Part shown: positions 1-8,335 of the stretch, piece after piece
Layout of the letters: each line of letters opens with the position of its first letter
Position numbering within the stretch: position 1 is the stretch's first letter
Assembly: GCF_030929615.1 (NCBI RefSeq)
Contig: NZ_JAVFVU010000020.1
Span: forward strand, 1 to 64,000
Reading direction: 5' to 3'
Origin: Dyadobacter sp. LHD-138
Lineage (GTDB): Bacteria; Bacteroidota; Bacteroidia; Cytophagales; Spirosomataceae
DNA length: 64,000 bases
Notes under the pieces: model-generated
What the model saw: the letters and a program-made list of their open reading frames with translations, nothing else
Databases searched by the model: none
Told to the model about the DNA's origin: nothing
Position numbers and translations under genes: made by a program

Positions 1-64
1 AGAGAAGTTAAGCCCAGAACCGCCGATGATACTTGGGTCAAACCTGGTAAAGTAGGTAGTCGCC
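1..64 (+). rRNA. rrf: 5S ribosomal RNA, 3' part
   Basis: The window opens inside a 5S rRNA. The stretch AGAGAAGTTAAGCCC is the conserved loop and helix sequence of 5S rRNA, and the AGTAGGTAGTCGCCA end matches the usual 3' strand. The 5' half lies outside the window, so an rRNA operon probably ends here, read rightward. The exact 3' end is uncertain by a few bases. Confidence 0.9.
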
Positions 65-82
65 ACAATACCATTGCAATGC

Positions 83-112
83 AAAAGCCACTCTGAATAA
101 GGGTGGCTTTTT
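83..112 (+). terminator. Terminator after the 5S rRNA
   Basis: AAAAGCCAC pairs with GTGGCTTTTT across a short loop, giving a stem that ends in a T run. Its place just after the 5S rRNA fits the end of the rRNA operon. The following bases up to the lipoprotein stop hold nothing I recognise. Confidence 0.75.
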
Positions 113-302
113 GCGTTTAAGCGGGTTTATATATTTTTATACTGCAAGGATAGCAATACTCGTTCCGCCAATGTGTTTGATGTTGAGTCGGTGATGTTGA
201 GTCGGATTTGTATCATATACACTGGCTAAGCTAATTTCTCCTTCAAAGGAGAGCCCAGTTTAGACCTATTTTTGAAACTTTTATAGCAAAAGCGTTTTCG
301 AA

Positions 303-677
303 TCATTGCTTCTCTGTCAAAATTCCTTTTATTCCTTCACACATTCTTTTTACCTGCAAATAAGAAGCCTTATCATTTTCTTCTTTATCCAGTTTAATGG
401 TTAAATCTCCCGGAGCTGATTCTATTTTTACATGCGTTTTGTTGTTTAGCACCGTGGTAATGTCCCAGTCCTCTGTGGATTCAATATGGTTTGGAGCGAT
501 ACCTTCGTTGATCATGCTTTGAACTCTTTCGGTTTTCTCTTCGTCGTAATGAGCGGAAAATTTATAAATATCTTCGGAGTCCTTGACGCTAATGCTTAAA
601 TCATCCGAATTTGTACAGGAAACGCAACAAATCAGTACTATTATGGCTGATAGGTTGGGAAGTAAGGTCTGTTTCAT
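303..677 (-). CDS. Small predicted lipoprotein, unknown function
   Basis: This 124-residue protein starts with a short hydrophobic signal (LSAIIVLICC) followed by a lipobox-like VSC|T, so residue 21 is the likely lipidated cysteine and the mature protein probably sits in a membrane facing the periplasm or surface. The mature part is charged and soluble, with no domain I recognise. It stands alone, read toward the rRNA operon, and no operon partner is visible. The signal and codon pattern support a real gene. The function is unknown. Confidence 0.7.
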   Translation of the reverse strand: MKQTLLPNLSAIIVLICCVSCTNSDDLSISVKDSEDIYKFSAHYDEEKTERVQSMINEGIAPNHIESTEDWDITTVLNNKTHVKIESAPGDLTIKLDKEENDKASYLQVKRMCEGIKGILTEKQ

Positions 678-867
678 GGCGATAATTTATAATGTAAAAC
701 ATGGTACTATGCAATATATAGTACTGGTTTTATTTTTGCATTATTCTATACATGAACGGATCAAAAAGCGGATGAATGTTATAACGGTTTCCTCTTTCGT
801 GGTTTTAAGCTGATTAAGAGAGAATAAGTCTTTTTACACAACCCTTTTCCCAAAAACCATCCAGATC

Positions 868-2187
868 TTAAATGTATTCCGAATAAGTTTCATGCGTTTT
901 TTCAACAGCGTCTAAAACTTCATTTACGTATTTTTCACAAAGTAATTGTGGGTCGTAATTTCTAAATTCTTGGCTCAGGTTCGTAACATTATCCTGATAA
1001 ACACTGTTTGAAAGCACTTTTTCCACACTTTGTTTGATCTGTGCTGGCTTTGGAAATTCAGTTTTAAGATCGATACCCAGTTTGAAATAGCCAACACGGG
1101 CGTTTATCTCATTTTTCCCTTCATGAACTCCGGCTACTACCAGCGGCAGTTTGTTTTCAATACCGAGCATGACACCGCCATAACCACCGTTCGTTACATA
1201 TACGTTGCAATGTGGCATGATTTCATTAAAAGGAATAAAGTCTCTGATAATGATATTCTCCTGCGGATATCTATCTATTAATTCCTGTGTTTTAGAACCG
1301 CCCGTAGTCGCGATAACCAGATAATTACTGTCCTTAAATGCTTCCAGTGTTGGGACAATGATTTTCTCCGGATCTTTTTCCAGCGTTCCCTGCGTTACCA
1401 GAATAACTTTGGGATACTTTCGAAGCACCTCGCCAATTTCAGGAGCTTGCTTTTTGTTTGCCGTAAATGGCAGTAATGCCCCTATGAACCGGATATTTTT
1501 ACTAAGATCGGAACGCATATACTCAAACCCTGGCGTACCGATTTGAAGAAGAAGATCAGATTTTTGTCCCATCGCATCAAAGACGTTACCGGTTCCGGCT
1601 TTCATACCATATTGGGCGAAAAGGTTTTTATACAATTTATTCAAATCTTTAAAGATGATTTGATCAGCCATTTTTCGTTGAAATTGCTGCTTTATTTTTC
1701 CAAAGAAAGTATATGACGGATGCAGTCCCAGACCCGCCGGTGGACAGTCACGGGAATTTTCCGTAAGTGGAAAGACGCCGATTGATATCACGGGTTTGTG
1801 AAGTTTGTCCTTGACAAATGGAATTCCGGTAAAAGCTATATCGCTGATCATCAGATCAAAATCCCAGTTTTCGTTGATCGTTTTGATATCCTCATAAAAT
1901 TCTGTGGACCTGAGGATAAAGCTGTGCTCAATATCGTATTTCAGTTTGCTGATCTGACTTTTAAATTTAAGCCGTTCTGCAAAAATTTCATTTACGTTGT
2001 GTTGGTTAAAATCTACCGCTTTGACAAAAGGGAAATAGGGGATATCAAGCTTGTCTAGCTTGTTCTTGTAAATGCTGCCGGAGTACCATCGTACGTCGTG
2101 TCCGAGAGATTTCAGGTGCATGGCGACACTGGTCAACGGGTTAAAATGTCCATCAAATGGAATGTTTGCAAAAAGGATTTTTTTCAT
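868..2187 (-). CDS. GT1-family glycosyltransferase (UGT/MGT type)
   Basis: The protein looks like a UDP-sugar-dependent glycosyltransferase of the GT-B fold that glycosylates small lipophilic acceptors such as polyketides, terpenoids or carotenoids. The N-terminal GT-B strand MKKILFANIPFDGHFNPL is typical, and the C-terminal half carries the donor-site signature around VTNGGYGGVMLG plus the VTQGTL strand. The frame stays open upstream to 2286, but I chose the Met at 2187 because the Rossmann strand starts there and the extra 33 residues look unlike this family. This gives about 439 residues, a normal length. No pathway partner is adjacent, so the acceptor cannot be named. Confidence 0.85.
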   Translation of the reverse strand: MKKILFANIPFDGHFNPLTSVAMHLKSLGHDVRWYSGSIYKNKLDKLDIPYFPFVKAVDFNQHNVNEIFAERLKFKSQISKLKYDIEHSFILRSTEFYEDIKTINENWDFDLMISDIAFTGIPFVKDKLHKPVISIGVFPLTENSRDCPPAGLGLHPSYTFFGKIKQQFQRKMADQIIFKDLNKLYKNLFAQYGMKAGTGNVFDAMGQKSDLLLQIGTPGFEYMRSDLSKNIRFIGALLPFTANKKQAPEIGEVLRKYPKVILVTQGTLEKDPEKIIVPTLEAFKDSNYLVIATTGGSKTQELIDRYPQENIIIRDFIPFNEIMPHCNVYVTNGGYGGVMLGIENKLPLVVAGVHEGKNEINARVGYFKLGIDLKTEFPKPAQIKQSVEKVLSNSVYQDNVTNLSQEFRNYDPQLLCEKYVNEVLDAVEKTHETYSEYI

Positions 2188-2689
2188 GGCTAATTGATTG
2201 TACTGGTCGATTAATTTTTCATACGCTAATTGATGCGACAAAATTACCAGTATTGTGATTGCCGTGAAATACGAGCTTTTACCCATTTTAATAGGTAGTT
2301 ATACTTAAACTGGAAAATGCAGCTTTTGAAAGAAGGTCTATTTCGGGAAGTTTTTATGGCGGATAGGATTTGTTATGCTTATTAACCCGATCATGAGGCT
2401 TTGATTGGAATGTTTTCGGATAGATTGACAAAAATGTGCAGATTGTCCAACTCAACCGGCAAATTGTATAAGTGTATCTGCGCTGTGGCGTGTACTTTTG
2501 TGATCTTATTTAGAATAAGTCTATTTATGTATAATACAGTCAGTTATCAAAAAGATCAAAAAAATTACTGTGGTTATGCCTTCATTACGCTACTAGTTAT
2601 TAAAGTGTTTCAATAAAGACAAAATAAAATCAAACATATGACCTGACCCTATCCAATCTGAATTTTCAAATAAGTAACTAAAAGTAAAA
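2188..2689. other. Intergenic region, no gene seen
   Basis: This AT-rich stretch separates the divergent glycosyltransferase and TonB-receptor genes and probably holds both promoters. Short open frames here look unlike protein. I found no convincing Fur-box or cobalamin-riboswitch sequence. Confidence 0.5.
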
Positions 2690-2735
2690 GCCGGATGGCT
2701 GGAACCCACCCGGCTCATTGCGCAAAAGCGCAATG
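2690..2735 (+). promoter_or_regulatory. Two consecutive hairpins in the leader of the TonB-receptor operon
   Basis: GCCGG (2690-2694) pairs with CCGGC (2710-2714). Immediately after it, CATTGCGC pairs perfectly with GCGCAATG around an AAAA loop (2716-2735). The second hairpin ends 28 bases before the receptor ATG and has no T run, so it is not a plain terminator. Control of translation or mRNA stability is an inference. Confidence 0.5.
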
Positions 2736-2763
2736 CTTATAAACGCTGAAACATTTTAAAGCA

Positions 2764-5139
2764 ATGCAAATTAGTAAAATTCTGCATACAGGGCTTCTTT
2801 GTGCCCTCTCAATAATAACTTTTGCCCAAAATTCGCCTGTCACCATTTCCGGGCAGGTCAAAACGGAAGAAGGGGAAACATTGCCTGGTGCGGCCGTGGC
2901 GCTGAAGGGAACAGCAATCGGGACATTTTCTGCCAACGATGGCAGGTTCAGCCTGGAAAATGTACATCCGGGATCATACCAGCTTATTGTTTCATTTCTT
3001 GGCTACCAATCACAGTTGAAACAGATTACGGTAAAGGCTGGTGAACATCCAAAATTGAATTTTCGTCTGGCTTCGGATAGCAGGGAGCTTGAATCGGTTT
3101 CCGTAATCGGAAGGACGGAAACGAAAGAAATCAATCGCCAGGCTTATAATGTCACGGCGATTGATGCAAAAAAACTCCAAAATTCAACGCTCGATTTATC
3201 GCACGCCCTGGACCGCGTATCGGGGGTTCGGGTTCGAGAAAGTGGCGGTGTGGGCTCGAACATGAATTTTTCTTTGAATGGATTTACCGGCAGACAGGTT
3301 AAATTCTTTCTGGATGGTGTGCCGATGGATAACTTTGGATCCTCTTTTCAGCTGAATAATATACCGATCAATCTGGCTGAAAGGGTGGAAGTTTACAAGG
3401 GTGTGGTACCGATCTGGCTCGGCTCGGACGCACTGGGCGGGGCGGTGAATATTGTTACCAACACCAAGCAGAACAGCTACCTGGACGCCTCTTATTCTTA
3501 TGGCTCTTTCAATACCCACCGCACAGGAATCAATGCAGGTTTTACTTCGAAAAATGGTTTTACCGCTCAACTTAACGCTTTTCAAAACTATTCTGATAAT
3601 AATTACTGGATTAATGTTGATGTGGCCGATGTTAATACCGGAGAATATTTCAGAAATCAGCGGCTGAGAAGATTTCACGATACTTACCACAATGAAACGC
3701 TGATCGCCAATGTGGGGGTAGTTGGGAAGAAATTCGCTGACAAACTTTTGGTGGGAATAACACTAGGACAAAATAAGGCCGAGATACAAACGGGTGCGCG
3801 GATGGTGAGCGTTTTTGGCCAATGGCACCGGAAAGGAAATATTGTGATGCCAAGCCTCAAATACCAGAAGAAAGATCTGTTTGTAAAAGGCTTGCATGTA
3901 AATATTTCGGCCAACTATAACCTTGGACAAGAGCAGAATATCGACACGGTGTACCGTCGTTACAACTGGTTTCAGCAATTTAAACAGTACGAAGGTGCAG
4001 GAAGCGAAAGAGAACGTTCGATGTATAAATACCGGAATAACAATGGTTTGGCAACGGCCAATGCGAGTTACACGATCAATAGCAAACATTCGGTTACGGT
4101 CAATAATGTTTACAACACGTTCAACCGTAAAGGACGGGACGAGCTTTATCCGGATGCAGACAAATATGAGCAGCCACGGATTAATACAAAAAATGTACTT
4201 GGACTGGGTTATAAATTTGATTACAGCGAGCGGTGGAATACTTCTCTTTTTGTAAAGCATTTTTCGCAGCACAACAAGTATTCTGTGTCCTATAACCCTA
4301 GCGGAAACTATGGCGATGTGGCTTACAAGGAGCAGAAAAATAGTTTCAGCAAAATGGGGTATGGCTTAGCATCAACCTATTTTCTTGCCAAAAATTTACA
4401 GTTAAAAGGTTCATTTGAAAAAAGTTACCGTTTACCGGAGACCGACGAGTTGTTTGGCGACCTGCTGAATCTGGAAGGAAATATCGAACTGGATCCGGAA
4501 ACAAGTAACAACTACAATCTTGGCGTAAGTTATCAGACGCATATCAATAAAATCCATCGTTTCAGTATTGATGCAAATGTGCTTTATCGTGATGCACAGG
4601 GTTTTATCCGTCCTAAATTAAATGCAAACCAGACGAAACAGGTCATGGACAACCTGGCCGATGTTACCAACTTTGGTGTTGACGGTGAAGTGCGTTATTC
4701 ATTCAAACAATTGTTTACGGCCGGTGTGAACCTGACGTATCAGGACCTGCGTAACAACACCAGATTTGAAGACGGATACACCACTGAAAGTCCGCTGTAC
4801 CGCGATCGTATTCCCAATATGCCTTTCATGTTCGGAAATGCCGACGCAGCTGTTTTTCTAAAAGATTTTGGTCATAAAGGCAATACACTGACGTTTGGCT
4901 ATAACCTTCTTTTCGTACATGCCTACTACTTGTACTGGCCAAGTTTGGGAAGTGATAAGCTGGATATTCCCCGTCAGCTGAGCCATGATGTGAACGTTGT
5001 GTATGCAATGGCAAACGGAAAATACAACGTCTCGCTGGAATGTAAAAACATGCTTGACGGCAAGTTGTACGACAATTTTAGTCTGCAAAAACCAAGCAGA
5101 GGCTTCTATGTCAAGCTAAGATATTTTATCAGTAAATAG
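2764..5139 (+). CDS. TonB-dependent outer-membrane receptor (XusA-like)
   Basis: This is a 791-residue outer-membrane receptor that would import a bound ligand with TonB energy. A signal peptide ends near FAQ (residue 21). A carboxypeptidase-regulatory-like domain follows (about 27-105, with GQVKTEEGETLPGAAV). The plug comes next (about 120-235, with LSHALDRVSGVRVRESGG and LGGAVNIVT), then the beta barrel ending in the aromatic-rich C-terminus YVKLRYFISK. Downstream lie a DUF4374 lipoprotein and a PepSY membrane protein in the same direction. That order matches XusA-XusB-XusC of Bacteroides, which takes up foreign iron siderophores. The siderophore assignment rests on this gene order. Confidence 0.92.
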   Translation: MQISKILHTGLLCALSIITFAQNSPVTISGQVKTEEGETLPGAAVALKGTAIGTFSANDGRFSLENVHPGSYQLIVSFLGYQSQLKQITVKAGEHPKLNFRLASDSRELESVSVIGRTETKEINRQAYNVTAIDAKKLQNSTLDLSHALDRVSGVRVRESGGVGSNMNFSLNGFTGRQVKFFLDGVPMDNFGSSFQLNNIPINLAERVEVYKGVVPIWLGSDALGGAVNIVTNTKQNSYLDASYSYGSFNTHRTGINAGFTSKNGFTAQLNAFQNYSDNNYWINVDVADVNTGEYFRNQRLRRFHDTYHNETLIANVGVVGKKFADKLLVGITLGQNKAEIQTGARMVSVFGQWHRKGNIVMPSLKYQKKDLFVKGLHVNISANYNLGQEQNIDTVYRRYNWFQQFKQYEGAGSERERSMYKYRNNNGLATANASYTINSKHSVTVNNVYNTFNRKGRDELYPDADKYEQPRINTKNVLGLGYKFDYSERWNTSLFVKHFSQHNKYSVSYNPSGNYGDVAYKEQKNSFSKMGYGLASTYFLAKNLQLKGSFEKSYRLPETDELFGDLLNLEGNIELDPETSNNYNLGVSYQTHINKIHRFSIDANVLYRDAQGFIRPKLNANQTKQVMDNLADVTNFGVDGEVRYSFKQLFTAGVNLTYQDLRNNTRFEDGYTTESPLYRDRIPNMPFMFGNADAAVFLKDFGHKGNTLTFGYNLLFVHAYYLYWPSLGSDKLDIPRQLSHDVNVVYAMANGKYNVSLECKNMLDGKLYDNFSLQKPSRGFYVKLRYFISK

Positions 5140-5174
5140 TTTAAAATCAATTCAATAATTATAATAAATCAACA

Positions 5175-6407
5175 ATGAAAAAGTCATATTTACACTGGTT
5201 TTTGGTGTTAGGGATGGGAATGGTTTTAGGCGCATGCAGCGATGATAAAACCGTGGATCCGGGAACGGACCCGGGAACACCCGTTACGTCGAGATATGTT
5301 GTAGCTTCTTCACCGATAGGCTCTTCGGGCGTGGCTGACTATCTTTTGACAACAAGCGATCTTTCACAGGGAACGATCAGTACGGTGGGAAAAGGAATTG
5401 AGCAGGATGGTTCATACCGATACTACCTGACGCATAAGGGCAAGTTTTTTAGCTTGTTGTACGGACAGGGAAATCCTGGTGCTGTAACCACTTATACCAT
5501 GAATGACAAAGGGGAATTGGAAAAAATATCCGATTTTCAAAGTGAGACGGTACAGGTATTTGCACCGGCGGGGGACGATATCCTGACCATAAAAGTGCCA
5601 AGAAGTGGTAACGAAAGTGCTTCCTGGTTTAGAATTAACGCGGATCAGTCTAAAATTGTAGCGGAAGGTCAGGTTAATATCGTAAAACTGGCCGGAAACG
5701 GTGAGCGTGCGCATTTTACCTGGGCAACACAGGTTGGGGATAAAATTTTCGCTCCTTACATGAGCATCAAAGGTGCGGCGCCGGATGTTTTCGGAACGGC
5801 TTATCCGGACAGCAGCTGGATTGCCGTTTTTGCTTACCCAAGCATGCAGCTTGAAAAAGTAATCAAAGACAACAGAACCAGTTTCTTCGGTTCTTATTTC
5901 AACAATGGACTTACGGTGGACGAAAACGGCGATACTTATGCTTTTTCTCCCGCTGTGGCTTCGAACAGTGGCAAGCAAACTTCAACCAAACCGTCTGCGT
6001 TCGTAAGAATCAAAAAAGGTACAACCGAATTTGATCAGAGTTATTACTTCAATGTGCAGGAAAAAGCTGGTGGCAAAAAGGTGATCGGCCAGACTTATCT
6101 TGGAAAAGGGAAATCATTGCTTTACATGTTGACGGATCCCAACGATCAGTACAGCGCGAAAAGACTTGCGATTTCTGACATCTACAACAAAACATTTACC
6201 TGGGTAACGGGTGCTCCGGAAAGCATCGAGTCTGGTTCGGCTTCTTATAACAACAACACAATTAGTGCCGACGGAAAAACAGTATTTGTAGGAATTAACA
6301 CAGACGCAGGAAGCTGGGTTTATAACATTGACATCGCAACCGCAACAGCCAAACAAGGCTTGAAAGTGGAAGGTGGTGCAATTACAGCCATTGTTAAAGT
6401 AAAATAG
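5175..6407 (+). CDS. DUF4374 surface lipoprotein (XusB-like)
   Basis: The 410-residue product has a lipoprotein signal ending in the lipobox LGAC|S (Cys20), followed by an acidic, Pro/Gly/Thr-rich linker (residues 22-38) as seen in surface-exposed Bacteroidota lipoproteins. The rest matches the DUF4374 family as I know it, with repeated short beta strands that suggest a propeller-like fold. It starts 35 bases after the TonB receptor stop, so the two are probably co-transcribed and the lipoprotein may act as the extracellular ligand-binding partner of the receptor. In Bacteroides the family member XusB binds ferric siderophores. The substrate here is unproven. Confidence 0.85.
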   Translation: MKKSYLHWFLVLGMGMVLGACSDDKTVDPGTDPGTPVTSRYVVASSPIGSSGVADYLLTTSDLSQGTISTVGKGIEQDGSYRYYLTHKGKFFSLLYGQGNPGAVTTYTMNDKGELEKISDFQSETVQVFAPAGDDILTIKVPRSGNESASWFRINADQSKIVAEGQVNIVKLAGNGERAHFTWATQVGDKIFAPYMSIKGAAPDVFGTAYPDSSWIAVFAYPSMQLEKVIKDNRTSFFGSYFNNGLTVDENGDTYAFSPAVASNSGKQTSTKPSAFVRIKKGTTEFDQSYYFNVQEKAGGKKVIGQTYLGKGKSLLYMLTDPNDQYSAKRLAISDIYNKTFTWVTGAPESIESGSASYNNNTISADGKTVFVGINTDAGSWVYNIDIATATAKQGLKVEGGAITAIVKVK

Positions 6408-6426
6408 TTAGGAATCAGGTTCAGCG

Positions 6427-6472
6427 AACAAGCCCTGTCGACCTTACTATGGAAGACAGGGGTTTGTTTTTA
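6427..6472 (+). terminator. Terminator-like hairpin between DUF4374 and PepSY genes
   Basis: AACAAGCCCTGTC pairs, with one bulged base, with GACAGGGGTTTGTT and is followed by TTTT. It could end most transcripts after the receptor-lipoprotein pair, lowering expression of the PepSY gene. It could also be a processing site. Confidence 0.65.
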
Positions 6473-6574
6473 GTTAAAAATTCAAAGGGGGAAAGGTTTT
6501 GCCGTATCTCTCTACCGAAATAGCTGAATAACGAACAAAATACTTTCTGTTTAACCTATTCACTGAACATAGTT

Positions 6575-7834
6575 ATGTCCACTTTCAGAAAAATCAATAA
6601 CTGGCTGCATTTATGGCTGGGTCTTGCGTCAGGAATTATCGTATTTATTGTCTGCGTGACTGGCTGTATCTGGGTTTTTAATGAAGAAATAACAGGGTTA
6701 ATGGAGCCCGAAACCCGCATAGAGCACCAGGATAAGCCTGTGATCATGCCATCTCAGTTGATGCAGATTGGCAATACCTTATATCCCGACGTTAAAGTTT
6801 CCTATGCCAATTATCAGCAGGGCAGGGCTATTAACCTTGGCCTCGGTGAACGGCGGGGACCCAATATCACACTAAAAGTAAACCCTTATACAGGTGAGGT
6901 GATCAGCAAGGAAGTACATAAAAAGGGCGAAACGAATTTCTTTCGCTGGGTGCTGAACGGTCACCGCTTTTTATGGATGCCTTTTGAAATAGGCCGCCCG
7001 ATCGTGAACTATGGCACGTTGATTTTTGTCGTTCTGCTCATTACCGGATTGGTGTGGTGGTATCCTAAAAAATGGACAAAAAGTACGCGCGACAAAAGTT
7101 TTAAAATAAAATGGGATGGTTCTTTCAAACGCGTAAATCTTGATTTGCACAATGTTCTGGGCTTTTACTCGCTCCTGTTCCTACTGGCCATTGCCATGAC
7201 CGGCATGGTTTATGGTATCAAATGGTATAGTGAAGGGCTTTACTGGGTTACTTCCGGGGGCGATTCTCTTCCGGATAGAGACAGGGAGACCAATTCCGAT
7301 TCCCTGATGGCTAATAAGTTTTACACACCGCAACAGGCGATTGATAAGGCCTGGACTACGGTGATTGCCAAACATCCGAAATCGGAGGGTTTTTTTTACA
7401 GTTTTCCGGATACTGCCAAAGCCAAATCTGCAATTTTTGTAACCATTTATCCCAACAGCGGACAATTTTATAATAACCAGGGATACACCTTCGATCAGCA
7501 CACTTTAAAGGAGTTACCAAGAGACAAGGTTTATGGCGCGGTCTACGAGGGCGCTCCGTTTGGCACCAAATTGCGGAAAATGAACTATGACATCCACGTT
7601 GGAAGTATTCTTGGCTTTCCGGGTAAAGTGCTGGCATTTCTTTCCAGTTTAATTGGTGCCAGTCTTCCCGTCACGGGATTTCTCGTGTGGTGGGGCAAGC
7701 GGAATAAAAAGGACAAAAAGAAAATGCCGAAAGCGCAGACCAAGTCGGCAGGGGGAAGCCCGGATGAAAACGAGATTTCCAAACCAAGGCCAAAGTTCCA
7801 GCCGGCAATGAAAAAAGCGCAGGTTAATGACTGA
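6575..7834 (+). CDS. PepSY-associated transmembrane protein, probable inner-membrane siderophore reductase (XusC-like)
   Basis: This 419-residue inner-membrane protein has the PepSY_TM layout: an N-terminal helix (about residues 13-37, IIVFIVCVTGCIWVF), a periplasmic PepSY segment, and further helices near 147-165, 195-215 and 345-375. It ends in a basic cytoplasmic tail. Histidines in or near the helices (for example NGHRFLWMP, LDLHNVLGF and YDIHVGSILGF) could bind haem, as proposed for this family. Members commonly sit next to siderophore receptors and are thought to reduce ferric siderophores. Placement 3' of the receptor and DUF4374 genes supports that role. The intervening hairpin leaves open whether it shares their transcript. 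Confidence 0.85.
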   Translation: MSTFRKINNWLHLWLGLASGIIVFIVCVTGCIWVFNEEITGLMEPETRIEHQDKPVIMPSQLMQIGNTLYPDVKVSYANYQQGRAINLGLGERRGPNITLKVNPYTGEVISKEVHKKGETNFFRWVLNGHRFLWMPFEIGRPIVNYGTLIFVVLLITGLVWWYPKKWTKSTRDKSFKIKWDGSFKRVNLDLHNVLGFYSLLFLLAIAMTGMVYGIKWYSEGLYWVTSGGDSLPDRDRETNSDSLMANKFYTPQQAIDKAWTTVIAKHPKSEGFFYSFPDTAKAKSAIFVTIYPNSGQFYNNQGYTFDQHTLKELPRDKVYGAVYEGAPFGTKLRKMNYDIHVGSILGFPGKVLAFLSSLIGASLPVTGFLVWWGKRNKKDKKKMPKAQTKSAGGSPDENEISKPRPKFQPAMKKAQVND

Positions 7835-7862
7835 TCAGCATTTACACTTCTTCTTCATAAGC

Positions 7863-7890
7863 ACCGGGATTGGGGAAACTCAATCTCGGT
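7863..7890 (+). terminator. Possible terminator after the PepSY gene
   Basis: ACCGGGATTG pairs with CAATCTCGGT (one G-T pair) and is followed by CTGTTTT. The T run is weak, so this is a tentative call. Confidence 0.4.
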
Positions 7891-7969
7891 CTGTTTTAGC
7901 AGTGTTTAGCGTATCGGTCACATCGGTTTGATCCCGAAAATAATAGGTTATCCATAAAATTTATGCGTA

Positions 7970-8251
7970 ATGATATTATCAAATGAAATAGCGCAGTACT
8001 GCAAGTCGAAGCAGCTGCGTTGCACCAACAAAAGATTGATGCTTGCCGATTTTTTGGAAAAAGAAGAGGGAAAGGCGGACGCCGAAACGCTGTATATGAT
8101 GTTTCACAAAAATTCAGTGCGAATTAGTCAGGCAACGATTTATCAAATGCTCGACTGGATGGTTAAACAGGGATTTGTCGAACGAATGCCGGGAAGCAAC
8201 CGAAGAAATATGTATTGCGTCCGCAGCCCGGATCTGGCAGCACAATCATAA
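7970..8251 (+). CDS. Stand-alone Fur-family DNA-binding domain
   Basis: The 93-residue product corresponds to the winged-helix half of a Fur/Zur/PerR repressor. The signature RISQATIYQMLDWMVKQGF (about residues 51-69) aligns with the recognition helix region of Fur. Normal Fur proteins are about 130-150 residues and have a C-terminal dimerisation domain with His/Cys metal ligands. Here the frame stops right after the wing, so metal sensing and canonical dimerisation are missing. The stop is clean and I saw no continuation in another frame. Its place between an iron-type uptake operon and an AraC regulator suggests an accessory iron regulator, which is inference. Confidence 0.7.
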   Translation: MILSNEIAQYCKSKQLRCTNKRLMLADFLEKEEGKADAETLYMMFHKNSVRISQATIYQMLDWMVKQGFVERMPGSNRRNMYCVRSPDLAAQS

Positions 8252-8256
8252 TTGTT

Positions 8257-8297
8257 TAATTTATTTATTTTTATTTAGAATAAAAATAAATAAATTA
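8257..8297. repeat. Perfect AT-only palindrome, 17-base arms
   Basis: The arm at 8257-8273 (TAATTTATTTATTTTTA) is exactly complementary to 8281-8297, with a 7-base loop. It lies just after the Fur-like gene and 39 bases before the AraC start. It could be a Rho-independent terminator for the Fur-like gene or a binding site for a symmetric repressor. Confidence 0.6.
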
Positions 8298-8335
8298 GCG
8301 AAAGTTTTCTATTTCAGGCAGCATTTTGTGCCTGA

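Noticed and set aside
2401-2616. 71-codon frame upstream of the TonB receptor
   Set aside because: Composition is not protein-like, and no promoter or start context supports it.
2690-2735. Cobalamin riboswitch in the receptor leader
   Set aside because: The conserved core sequences of that riboswitch are absent; only simple hairpins are present.
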